From assembly GCA_017617005.1 (NCBI GenBank), contig JAFZWW010000144.1, forward strand, positions 1 to 42,334: a stretch of 42,334 nt of DNA, written 5' to 3'. This document shows positions 24,400-33,700 of the stretch, one piece after another. The stretch comes from Lachnospiraceae bacterium (GTDB lineage: Bacteria > Bacillota > Clostridia > Lachnospirales > Lachnospiraceae). The translations under genes were made by a program, and so were the position numbers. The notes under the pieces are model-generated. The model was given only the letters and a program-made list of their open reading frames with translations. It was not told where the DNA came from and ran no database searches. Within the stretch, counting starts at the first letter, position 1; the number at the start of each line of letters is the position of its first letter.

Positions 24400-24864
24400 T
24401 TAGGTTGCTGACCAGGTTCCGTCGGTGGCAAGAGTATAAGTGTGACCACTTATTTTAACTGTACCATTAGTGATGATGCCATTTGCATAGGTGAAGCTGA
24501 ACTCTGTAACCTTGCTGGAATCAACACCCGAAAGAGTGTAGGCCATCTTGGAATATTTCTTTGAAGCTTCTGTTGAGGTGATATCTGCAGCAGCTCCTGC
24601 GAATGTTCCGCCCATATTGGAGATGGTAAGTGCAGCGCCGCCGCTGGGAGTGGATCCGTCAGCAAGCTTTCCGTCTCCGTATGCCTGGTCGATAGCTGCC
24701 TGAGCTGCGACTCTTACGGTCTGTGCGGTTGAGAAGTCCTTCTCTGATCTTGCTCTGTCAATGTATCCCAGAAGAGTGGGTACAAGAATCGCTGCAAGGA
24801 TCGCAAGAATTACGAGAACGACGATGAGTTCTACAAGTGTAAAGCCTTTGTTATTCTTTTTCAT
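24400..24864 (-). CDS. pilA: Major type IV pilin
   Basis: The protein has 154 residues, with AAGGAGGG before the ATG. The leader KKNNKG is cut before FTLVELIVVLVILAI, with Phe1 and Glu5 intact, as required for prepilin peptidase processing and subunit assembly. The helix continues to about 50, followed by a small globular head with Gly- and Thr-rich loops and beta strands. There are no cysteines. As the only short standard pilin and the last gene of the operon it is the best candidate for the pilus shaft subunit. A TATAAT and hairpin in the 95 bases upstream suggest extra transcription compared with the assembly genes. Confidence 0.93.
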   Translation of the reverse strand: MKKNNKGFTLVELIVVLVILAILAAILVPTLLGYIDRARSEKDFSTAQTVRVAAQAAIDQAYGDGKLADGSTPSGGAALTISNMGGTFAGAAADITSTEASKKYSKMAYTLSGVDSSKVTEFSFTYANGIITNGTVKISGHTYTLATDGTWSAT

Positions 24865-24907
24865 GTTTTTTCCCTCCTTGAAACACGGTATTTTCCTTTA
24901 GCTGATT

Positions 24908-24932
24908 ATTATATCGGCCCGGGAGGCCGGAT
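24908..24932 (-). promoter_or_regulatory. Possible internal promoter and hairpin before the major pilin
   Basis: On the minus strand, between pilB and the pilin, TATAAT (24908-24913) follows a small GC hairpin (CGGCC/GGCCG, 24915-24929). No -35 better than AAGTAT is seen at 17 bases, so this is tentative. It could give the shaft subunit higher expression. Confidence 0.35.
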
Positions 24933-24959
24933 ACTTAACCCCTTTTAGAAAACCGCTTG

Positions 24960-26645
24960 TTATTCATTATATGCTATCTTTTCGAGTTCGTCCATTGTTG
25001 TTATGCCTTTTTCAACAAGTTCGAGACCAGCCTGCTTAAGGGTCTTCATTCCCTGGTTTTCAATAGCATACTTTTTGATCTCGTCGGCGGTTGCTCCCTC
25101 GGATATGAGCTTCCTTACGCCTCTGTCGACGTAGAGAACCTCGTGTACGGCAATTCGTCCGCTGTAGCCCGTTCCGTGGCATTTAGCGCATCCTACGGCG
25201 GTTCTCGCATTAGGCATATCCCTTCCGGCGAATGCTCTCTGGTATTCGTCGAGTCCGGTCACGCGGCTGCAGTGAGGACATACCTTTCTCATAAGACGCT
25301 GCGCTACAGAACCTACGAGAGCCGAGGACAGGAGATAGGGTTCGGCGCCCATGTCAATGAGTCTTATTATTGTGGAAACGGCATCATTGGTATGAAGTGT
25401 GGAAAGAACGAGGTGACCGGTTATAGCCGCTCTGAGCGAAATGGAAGCGGTCTCTGAGTCACGTGTTTCACCGACCATTATGATATCGGGATCCTGTCTG
25501 AGGAGTGCCCTTAATCCTACATCGAATGTAAGTCCCGCAGTGGGATGTACCTGCACCTGGTTCAGACGGTTGAGGTTTTTCTCGACGGGGTCTTCGATCG
25601 TCGCGATATTGACCTGTCTGTCCGCAAGGGATGCAAGGAGCATATAAAGAGTTGTGGTCTTACCGGAACCGGTGGGTCCTGTGATGTAAACGAGACCGTT
25701 GGGGGATTTGAGCATGCGGGCAACTTTTTCGTAATTGTCACGCTCCATTCCGAAGGTCTCCGCATTGTCTATCTTGGAATTTCCGGCAAGTATTCTCATA
25801 ACAACCTTCTCACCGAAAACCGTAGGGATAACGGATACACGGACGTTTACGATCTGATCCCTGATCTTGATCCTGAAGTGTCCGTCCTGGGGTATTCTCT
25901 TTTCAGCTATATCAAGCTCGGACATGATCTTGATACGGGCAATGAGGGAACCCTGCACGTTTTTCTGAAGGGTCATATAATCGATAAGTGCACCGTCCAT
26001 ACGGAGACGCACATGGATCTCTTTTTCAAAGGGTTCGATATGAACGTCGGAAGCGTTGTCCTGATAAGCCTTGTCCATAAGGGAGTTTACCAGGTTGATG
26101 ATGGGAGCGTCGTCCGCACCTGCTCCGGCATCGATGATCATCTCACGGATCTCGGATGAGATCGCGGATTCGTTTGCCGACTGTGCAGCTTTCTTGGTCT
26201 GGACTTCCGCATAATAGTAATTGATCGCGTTTTCAATCGCGGAACGCTCGGCAAGAACGGTCTCAACGTTCATACCGCTGGTCTGCCTTACGTCCTCAAT
26301 ATTGATGAAATCGAGAGGATCGTTTACTGCAACTATAAGAGTGCCTTCCCTGAATGCCACGGGAAGCATCAGATAACTCGATGCCATCTGGCTGGGGATG
26401 GTCTTGACTGCGTTGCTGTCCACGGGATATGTGGACAGATCCACAACCTCGAGGCCCATACGGCTTCCGAGAGTGTAGAGCATCTGCATCTCAGTAACGT
26501 ATCCCTTTTCTACGAGAATCTCGCCGAGTCTTTTTTTGGATTCCTTCTGTGCCTGGAGTGCATCCGCCAGCTGAGCCTGATCGATGTATCCGGCAGCGAC
26601 CATAAGGTCACCTATTCTGATTTTTGTTGAAGAAGAGGCTTCCAT
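24960..26645 (-). CDS. pilB: Pilus extension ATPase PilB with MshEN-type N-domain
   Basis: The protein has 561 residues. Residues 10-62 form two 24-residue MshEN-like motifs (RIGDLMVAAG... and RLGEILVEKG...) separated by five residues, the known cyclic-di-GMP-binding arrangement. The catalytic half has the Asp box ASDVHIEP, Walker A ITGPTGSGKTTT, Walker B RQDPDIIMVGETRDSE and the His box HLVLSTLHTND. The C-terminus has a four-cysteine zinc site (CPHC and CAKCHGTG). It powers pilin polymerisation at the cytoplasmic base of the pilus through PilC and PilM. GGGAG precedes the ATG. No retraction ATPase PilT is in this window. Confidence 0.97.
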   Translation of the reverse strand: MEASSSTKIRIGDLMVAAGYIDQAQLADALQAQKESKKRLGEILVEKGYVTEMQMLYTLGSRMGLEVVDLSTYPVDSNAVKTIPSQMASSYLMLPVAFREGTLIVAVNDPLDFINIEDVRQTSGMNVETVLAERSAIENAINYYYAEVQTKKAAQSANESAISSEIREMIIDAGAGADDAPIINLVNSLMDKAYQDNASDVHIEPFEKEIHVRLRMDGALIDYMTLQKNVQGSLIARIKIMSELDIAEKRIPQDGHFRIKIRDQIVNVRVSVIPTVFGEKVVMRILAGNSKIDNAETFGMERDNYEKVARMLKSPNGLVYITGPTGSGKTTTLYMLLASLADRQVNIATIEDPVEKNLNRLNQVQVHPTAGLTFDVGLRALLRQDPDIIMVGETRDSETASISLRAAITGHLVLSTLHTNDAVSTIIRLIDMGAEPYLLSSALVGSVAQRLMRKVCPHCSRVTGLDEYQRAFAGRDMPNARTAVGCAKCHGTGYSGRIAVHEVLYVDRGVRKLISEGATADEIKKYAIENQGMKTLKQAGLELVEKGITTMDELEKIAYNE

Positions 26646-26680
26646 TTTATTTTCTCCCTTGCCTTTTTTATCGGATGATC

Positions 26681-27526
26681 TTATTCGGTCTTATCTTTCA
26701 TATACAGGTTGATCGAAAGCTGCAACTGATTGAGTTCGCTTTCCACAACCACTATTGAACCGTCATCGAGAACGTAAGTCACGGGATCGAGTTTGATCCA
26801 GTTGAATCCGGTCACACGTAATGAAGGATTGTGGGTGAGCTCGTCTATCATCGCCTGCTCTGTTGCGGGATCGCCTTCAACTACGATTGAAAGCTTTACG
26901 CAGAGGATTCCGGAGCTTTCCGTCGTGTCAGCGGAGGAAACACCTGCGGCATAGCTTTCCATGGGCGCGGCAACTATCGTGATTTCTTCGGGCTGTGATC
27001 CGGTAAGCATACCTAAAACTGCATCTTTGTAATATGCGGAGCTCTTGATCTTGTCTTCTTTTTCATCAGTGCTCTCAGAAGTCTCCAAGCCGGTATCGTA
27101 TGATTCTTCAACATAATAAATTTCTGACGATGCGGACAGATCGGAGTATATATAAGGCATTTCGGAAACGTATCCGTCCGGCATGCCTATCGTAAGATCC
27201 CTTGCCCTGAGCCCCTTTCTTAAGATGTAAGAGGTCACGAGTTTATCGATCTCGGAGCTGTCCATATAGTCGTAGTAAACGGACGTGGAATCCGCAAGAT
27301 CACTTCTGAACTTCTCCGTCAGATTTTCTGCGGAAGACAGGCCTATCACCTTGGTCTCGTTGGCAGCCTTCAAGGATGAAGCGATGACCATGCTTTCCTG
27401 ATCCGCCACGGTGTTTTTGTACAGCGGTCTTATGATGTACCATCCGAAGACGAAGATGATCACTATGAAGACCAGCATATAGAGAAGCTTTTTATCTCTT
27501 TCGGTAAGTGTTGAATTAAGATTCAT
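26681..27526 (-). CDS. pilO: PilO/GspM-like pilus alignment protein
   Basis: The protein has 281 residues. Residues 15-34 form the single TM with a short cytoplasmic N-terminus (TERDKKLLYM), as in PilO and GspM. An extracellular coiled-coil and alpha/beta region follows with an acidic insertion near 150-165 (ETSESTDEKEDK). The position between the PilM-PilN fusion and PilB fits the alignment subcomplex. Sequence likeness is weak, so the call rests on topology and gene order. It starts 3 bases after the stop of the fusion gene. Confidence 0.78.
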   Translation of the reverse strand: MNLNSTLTERDKKLLYMLVFIVIIFVFGWYIIRPLYKNTVADQESMVIASSLKAANETKVIGLSSAENLTEKFRSDLADSTSVYYDYMDSSEIDKLVTSYILRKGLRARDLTIGMPDGYVSEMPYIYSDLSASSEIYYVEESYDTGLETSESTDEKEDKIKSSAYYKDAVLGMLTGSQPEEITIVAAPMESYAAGVSSADTTESSGILCVKLSIVVEGDPATEQAMIDELTHNPSLRVTGFNWIKLDPVTYVLDDGSIVVVESELNQLQLSINLYMKDKTE

Positions 27527-27529
27527 GAG

Positions 27530-29011
27530 TTATTTCTCCTCCTTTGCTGTCTGACCGCTGAGAGAGCAGATCACTTTTATGGACCATGTTTCATCGGAAT
27601 CGTTCCATGAATATCCGGTATAATCGACATCCTCGAAAATATCCATATCCATAAGATCGGCTATGAAACGGTTGATGTTTTCGACAACAGGTGAGGAAGC
27701 TGTCGTAGAGAATATTCCGCTGCCGGAGTCGTAGGAATTGAACTCTATCCTGACATTATACTTATCGGCCGCGGACTGTATCTTTTCATTGATAGATGAA
27801 TCCGGAACGGGATATGAATCGATGTATTCGCGGAGAAGATCGTTTCCGCCCTGCTGCTGTCCGAGTGATTCCGCACGGATTATCGCCGCATCATATTCCA
27901 TCGATGCCTGCATCACGTCCGTCCTCTGGTTGTATTCCTCTATCCGGTGAAGCTTGTGAGCCGTGGTAAGTCTGACCGCAGTCATGAAACCGGTGAGAAG
28001 AACCAGTGCCGCAATGAGGATAATGACAGGAACGGACTTCCTGGCAATCTCAACTTTTTTCGTGAAGGTTTCATCGTTCTGCCTGACCGCTTTGAGTACG
28101 GAAAAACCTGTCCCGGGAACGACAAGACCCGAGATGGGATATATGAAGGATGAGAGTCTGTCACTCCATTTCTTGAAATGGATGTGTGCGGGTGCCACGG
28201 TTCCGTGGACTGTTATGTCAGGTTCGGCTTCAGCCAGGTATGACTGGAGAGTTCCGACTTCATCCGGTGTCATTCCTCCGAAATAAACATCGGTGATCGC
28301 GGATGCAAGATGCTTGGACGATGCGAACTGCCTGATTCCGGAAATGCTTCCTCTTATCTCTGCCGCAAACTCGGGAGTCCCCGATTCCTGGAACAGACGC
28401 TTTGTGGAATTGTAATAGTACTGTCCGTTCTCGTAGAGGATGGTGACAAGCATCTGTGCGTCACGGATGAGATAGATGGCTGTAGATCCCTTGACGCATG
28501 CTGAAAGCATCTCGATGGCAAGGCTTACACCGTCATGAACCGATTCGAGTGTGATGCCTGCGTCCGCAAAGATCTTGATATAGTTTTCTATGAATTTACG
28601 CTCGGCAACCTCGGTGACAACCTGCTGGGTATTAGCCTTCTTATCGACACTCAGAAGATACCATCCCTTCAGGGGTGATTCGAATCTTACGAATTCATCA
28701 GAGCCCCCCTGCTTTTCAAGATATTCGGTAGCTTTTCCCGTTTTGGAGATAACAGGCATTGATATGCGGTTGGAAATAAACTGCGGGCTGTTGATTATAA
28801 GGTCAACATTACCTTTAAGATTGTTTACTTCCCAGATCTCCTTCAGTTTTCTTGTAATGGCTTCCCCGCCTTCATTGATGATGACACCGTTCAGGATGGC
28901 ATTCTCGGGCATGGGTGCTTCGATGAGACGATCGATGTAGATCGACTTGCCTTTGCTCTTTCCCACTACGATCTGGATATTTCTGTTTGAAAAAAATACC
29001 GATATGGACAT
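27530..29011 (-). CDS. pilM: PilM-PilN fusion, pilus assembly
   Basis: The protein has 493 residues. Residues 1-310 resemble actin-like PilM (opening SISVFFSNRNIQIVVGK, with inner strands and loops of the ATP-binding fold). A TM at about 326-348 is followed by a coiled-coil and a ferredoxin-like domain typical of PilN or GspL. In Gram-negative systems these are separate proteins; here they are one chain, like GspL. The cytoplasmic half should recruit PilB and the membrane half should pair with PilO. Between PilC and PilO the order C-M/N-O matches known type IV pilus operons. Confidence 0.83.
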   Translation of the reverse strand: MSISVFFSNRNIQIVVGKSKGKSIYIDRLIEAPMPENAILNGVIINEGGEAITRKLKEIWEVNNLKGNVDLIINSPQFISNRISMPVISKTGKATEYLEKQGGSDEFVRFESPLKGWYLLSVDKKANTQQVVTEVAERKFIENYIKIFADAGITLESVHDGVSLAIEMLSACVKGSTAIYLIRDAQMLVTILYENGQYYYNSTKRLFQESGTPEFAAEIRGSISGIRQFASSKHLASAITDVYFGGMTPDEVGTLQSYLAEAEPDITVHGTVAPAHIHFKKWSDRLSSFIYPISGLVVPGTGFSVLKAVRQNDETFTKKVEIARKSVPVIILIAALVLLTGFMTAVRLTTAHKLHRIEEYNQRTDVMQASMEYDAAIIRAESLGQQQGGNDLLREYIDSYPVPDSSINEKIQSAADKYNVRIEFNSYDSGSGIFSTTASSPVVENINRFIADLMDMDIFEDVDYTGYSWNDSDETWSIKVICSLSGQTAKEEK

Positions 29012-29044
29012 GTTCTCTCTCCCACAATAATATTTTTTCGGTTT

Positions 29045-30241
29045 TTACATACCTGCGCCGATGGTTGAATAGGACTGGTAGATCGGAAGTATGACGCCGA
29101 TCATGATGGCTCCGACGATCACGGCCATGATGATTATCATCACAGGCTCGACGTATTTGACCATACGCTTCAGGGCCTGTTCGGATGCAAAATCAAGATT
29201 GTCTGCGGCACTTACGAGCATCGAATCCAGGGCGCCCGTTTCCTCACCGACTCTTACAACGGCGGAAAGCTTGGAAACAAATCCGTCCACCTCTTCCAGA
29301 GCATCGGAGAGAAGACCTCCCGCCTGCACTTTTTTGATCACATCGTTAAACTGCGTTTCGATATATGAATTGCCGATGGTCTGACGTCCGATAGCAAGAC
29401 ACTGGTCAATGGGGATTCCCGCGGAATACAGGGAACTCATCGTGCGGGCGAATCTTGCGGAATAGATGACCTGCTGGAGTTTTCCGAGAGGTCCTTTTAC
29501 CTTGAGCTTATCTACCTGCAGTTTTACGACGGGAATTCTTGCAATGATCCCACCGAATATCCAGATGAGAACCGCAGCTACGATCAGTATGTACCAGTAG
29601 TTTGATACCACATCGCTTATTCCGAGAAGGATCCTCGTCGGAGTGGGAAGTTTCGGCATCTCACTGAAGAGGTCTTCAAACTGGGGCATTATGAATCCGA
29701 AGATCACACCGACTACGATGACAATGAGTCCCGCAAGGATCTTGGGATAAGTCAGCGCACTCTTTGCTTCCGATTCGAGTTCGTTTTCCTTCTGATACTG
29801 GACCGCAAGTCTGAGTGCCGTGGAATCGAGATTACCCGAGCTTTCCGCAGCACGGAACATGTTGACGAGAAGAGGAGGGAAGGCAGGATATAATTCCGAC
29901 ATGGCCGTGGAAAGAGCCACACCCTGTACAACCCTGTCACGAAGTCTGGAGTAGAGTTCCTTCTCATAAGGAGTGATCGACTCATCGGCACCTTCTATCT
30001 CAAGAGCCCTGAGTATGGATATACCGGATCTGATGAGTTCTCCCATCTGTCTGCAGAAATCCGACAGCTGTGATTTCTTGAGAGGCTTCAGCGCGACCTT
30101 CTTAGAGATCTCTTCGTAATAGAGAAGATTCTGGTTTTTGTCCTGAAGCTTTTTACGGATCTCTCTTTCGTCGGAAGCGGAGATCCTTCCTTTGATCTGT
30201 TTTCCTTTTTCGTTTTGTGCGGTGTATCTGTATTCAGCCAT
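29045..30241 (-). CDS. pilC: Pilus platform protein PilC/GspF
   Basis: The protein has 398 residues. The N-terminus AEYRYTAQNEKGKQIKGRI and the repeated cytoplasmic domains (SDFCRQMGELIRSGISILRALEI, and ARTMSSLYSAGIPIDQCL) identify PilC/GspF. Three TM segments lie at about 165-190, 213-235 and 368-390. It forms the inner-membrane rotor or platform that couples PilB to pilin insertion. The gene is 33 bases upstream of the pilM fusion. Confidence 0.96.
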   Translation of the reverse strand: MAEYRYTAQNEKGKQIKGRISASDEREIRKKLQDKNQNLLYYEEISKKVALKPLKKSQLSDFCRQMGELIRSGISILRALEIEGADESITPYEKELYSRLRDRVVQGVALSTAMSELYPAFPPLLVNMFRAAESSGNLDSTALRLAVQYQKENELESEAKSALTYPKILAGLIVIVVGVIFGFIMPQFEDLFSEMPKLPTPTRILLGISDVVSNYWYILIVAAVLIWIFGGIIARIPVVKLQVDKLKVKGPLGKLQQVIYSARFARTMSSLYSAGIPIDQCLAIGRQTIGNSYIETQFNDVIKKVQAGGLLSDALEEVDGFVSKLSAVVRVGEETGALDSMLVSAADNLDFASEQALKRMVKYVEPVMIIIMAVIVGAIMIGVILPIYQSYSTIGAGM

Positions 30242-30251
30242 AATCTTTCGG

Positions 30252-30737
30252 TTAATCCCCCGCTGTATATTCGAGAACCTTGAAGTTGTAGTACACGCTC
30301 CAGTCCCCGTTCATTCCGTATGTTCCGTCACCGGTTCCGATATCCCTGTATTCGACCAGATAGCGGCCTTCCCTGTATGTAAAGGAAAGAGGAATATTTT
30401 TTTCGTCATCCCATCCGGTAAGGACGATCTCGCCTTTTATCGGGACAACATTACCGATCTTGGCCAGAGCTTCATCCGTCATTCCGCTTTCCGTGGAAGG
30501 ATCGTATATCGATCTTTTTCCGCCGTAGTATTCCACCGCCACCATCTTCATGGCCAGGCGTATGTCCTTGGCATGATCCATCGCGCTTCTTGCACCGGAA
30601 CCGATCCTTGACCAGATGACTATTCCACCTATAACAAGCGCGATCACTATTATGAGCCAGGCAAAGCGCTTTATCCGGTCCGGTAAGGATTCGACATAAA
30701 ATGTAGTTTTTGAAGAATTGTCATTCAGGTCATCCAT
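30252..30737 (-). CDS. Pilin-shaped membrane protein without a prepilin cleavage motif
   Basis: The protein has 161 residues. A hydrophilic cytoplasmic leader of about 25 residues precedes a TM at 26-46, then an amphipathic helix (DHAKDIRLAMKMVAVEYYGG) and a beta-rich head with many Trp and Tyr. This resembles a pilin head and helix, but the leader lacks the Gly/Ala-(Phe/Met)-x-x-x-Glu processing motif. It may stay in the membrane as a pilus-associated factor. It lies between the giant pilin and pilC, with gaps of 16 and 10 bases, in the same transcript. I do not recognise a family. Confidence 0.7.
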   Translation of the reverse strand: MDDLNDNSSKTTFYVESLPDRIKRFAWLIIVIALVIGGIVIWSRIGSGARSAMDHAKDIRLAMKMVAVEYYGGKRSIYDPSTESGMTDEALAKIGNVVPIKGEIVLTGWDDEKNIPLSFTYREGRYLVEYRDIGTGDGTYGMNGDWSVYYNFKVLEYTAGD

Positions 30738-30753
30738 ATGAGTTTACCCTGTT

Positions 30754-33700
30754 TTACGGTGTTGCCGGTAACGTGTATGTTGTTCCGTTGATCTTGTATT
30801 TGATATTGACCGAGCCCGTATTACGTCCGATCACCATTTCTTCGGGAGCAGCGGAGGAATTCTTGCAGCTTCCTATCGTTGCGATCAGTGTGTAAGTATG
30901 AGTGCCGGTTCCTTTCAGGGTACCGCTGTTGAGGCCGGCGATGTAACCTGCATATCCGTTTGCGGCGGAGATGTTCAGTCCGGATGCGGTTGCTATAGAG
31001 GCGTCCTCATTCGGCAGTGTTAATACGGCTGTGTTGACACCTATCAGACCGCCGGCACCGGAGTCCGTACCGGTTGCACTTACGTTTACGGACGATGAGT
31101 TTTCGGGGGTTATGACCATCTTCTTGGCAGATACATCCGAATCTGCCTGTCCGATCATTCCTCCGGCTCCTCTTCCGGTAATGTTGAATGTTGAGCCGTT
31201 TCGTGAGTAGATGTAAAGTTCCGCGCCGGTTCCGATGACCGTTCCCGCTATGTATCCGATATGCCCGCCAGCCGCGCTGTTTGATGAGATGACATTATAT
31301 GTTGAGTTTTCAAGAGTTACGGAAGATCCCTGATAGGTTTTGCCGCCCGAAAGTCTTCCGATAACTCCGCCGGTGCATCCGGAACCACTGACCGTGACGC
31401 TGCAGTTTGCGAGCGATACAACCGGACGCTTGGTGAACGGATCGTTCTTGCTGCCTGCAGTGACATTTCCGAAGCATCCGCCTATGTTGTTGTTGCCGCT
31501 TACGGTACATGATGTGACAGGAGAGAATGTGACGGTGCCTTTGATCTGATTATCGGTGAACCTTCCGATACAGCCGCCGACATTTTCGTTACCCGAAACA
31601 GAACACGATTCTCCATTAAATGTAAATTTCGTATTGTCTCTGGGATAGTATGTATCTTCCAGATGCATCAGACCTATAAGGCCTCCGACATCATTTCCGC
31701 CTGTTACGTTTGTATCTTTTCCGCTGAATTCTGTCAGTGAATTGTTTTGGAACTGACAGTTATAAACCTTTCCTATACATCCGCCGGCACCCGCATACCC
31801 GCTGTTACCGGTTATACTGCAGGATTCACCTTTGAACAGTATATTATTTGATACATTACCTACTTCGGATATATATCCCATACATCCGCCTACATTATTA
31901 TTTCCGGTAATGACTGCTCCTTCTCCGGTGAGAGCGATGCTTCCGATATGCCCGCTGCTTGTTGCAAAATTCCCCTTCTCCATCCAGCCGATACAACCAC
32001 CTACGTTGTTGATGCCGGAGATGACAATCATTTCCGTGTTGCAGGATATTGCGGCGTAAATGTTGACATTGTATGCATATCCGATAACTCCGCCGAAGTT
32101 TTCGCCGGCAGTATCCGATGCGGAGATAACAATACAGGAGGGAGTTGTTGCTCCCTGTCTCAGTACCTTCCGGGAATTTACCGTGAGCGTGCCGTAAAGA
32201 GAAGGCTTGCCGCCTGATTCTTTCAGGTTTCCGAAGCATCCTCCGACATTGCTTTTGGCCATTATCGCAAGGTTAGTGGAATCGAGAAGAAGATTACCGG
32301 TGAACGATGTGTTGGAAAGGCACTTGCTTTCTCCGATCAGACCTCCGGCATTTGTATTGCCTGCCTGTATCACGGGAGTGTATGCCGAGTCGATACCCTG
32401 GGCATCGGTTACCGTGATATTTGATCTGAACTGGTTTCCGCTTTGTTCCAAAAGACCGATGCATCCGCCTGCATTATCGTTGTATGCTTTGATGCCGGTC
32501 ATGGGATGGAGTGTGACGGTCATTTCGGGATTGACATGCTTGTTGGAGTACATATGACCTATCATTCCGCCGGCGTTATCGAAGCTTTCGACGTTGATGA
32601 CCACGGTATTGCCGCTTGTCTGGGACGGAAGAATGAACGCGGTTTTTAGTTCAGCGGAATTGTCTGTGATGTTACCGATGAGTCCTCCGGCGTTTTCATT
32701 TCCGGAAGTGTACGAACCATCCGATTCATTGCATGCCCTGACATAGAGGAATGAGTTGCCCGTTCCCTGTTGCAGTATGATTTCGGAATAATCGTTGGTT
32801 ACGTTCTGACCTGAGCCCGGACGCAACAGACCGCATGTTCCTCCTGCATCGGCGTTGGCTTTTATTGTGACCGTACCCGAAATGATGGCACGGATCTGCA
32901 TGCGTGAAGTTACACTGTATGCATTGCCTATTGCACCGCCTGCATTGGAAGCGGTTGATACGACGGATGAACCGTTTTGAAGATCTGCGGTGATATGTGT
33001 GAAACTCGTTCCGGGATTCGAAAGTATATTGGTCTGAGAACCTATAACACCTCCCGCATTGTTGCCTATGGCACGGATCTCTTTTCCCTGTTCCAGGAAG
33101 CAGTACAGGTTGCCTGATTTGGGCATGAACTCTACATAACCTATGGTTCCGCCGACACCGACGTTTTTGTACCTGTTTTCGGTAATTTCGTAAGAGGTGG
33201 TGTATCCGCGAAGGATACCGTTGTTGTGTGCGCGGATATTACAGATGGGGATCGTATTTTGGGCACCGGTTATCGCACCCACTGCACCGCCTATTCCACC
33301 TGTGTTCTTATCGCAATTGCCGTTACCAAGCTGCTGACCGATAGTATCCAGACCGTTGGCATCTTTAAGCCTGCAGTCGCCGATGATAACCCCGTTATTG
33401 GAAACGGAGATGATGATATTACTTGTATCATCCGTTCGGGCGAGGTTTTTTATCTTGCCTACTGCGCCTCCGGTGGTGTGAGCATATCCGTAAGCGGTGC
33501 TTCCATTATATGTTCCTATCCGGCTGTACTGCGTATTAAAAACAGATATGTAAGTATTGGAAACTGAACCCTCCCATATGATTCCAATTGCACCGCCGAG
33601 ATTCTTTACATAGTGTGTTCCGTTCGATGATGCGATTACGCCGTTGTTGACTACATGTATGCTGAGATCGCCGCCGCCGTACTGCCTGATACGACCTACC

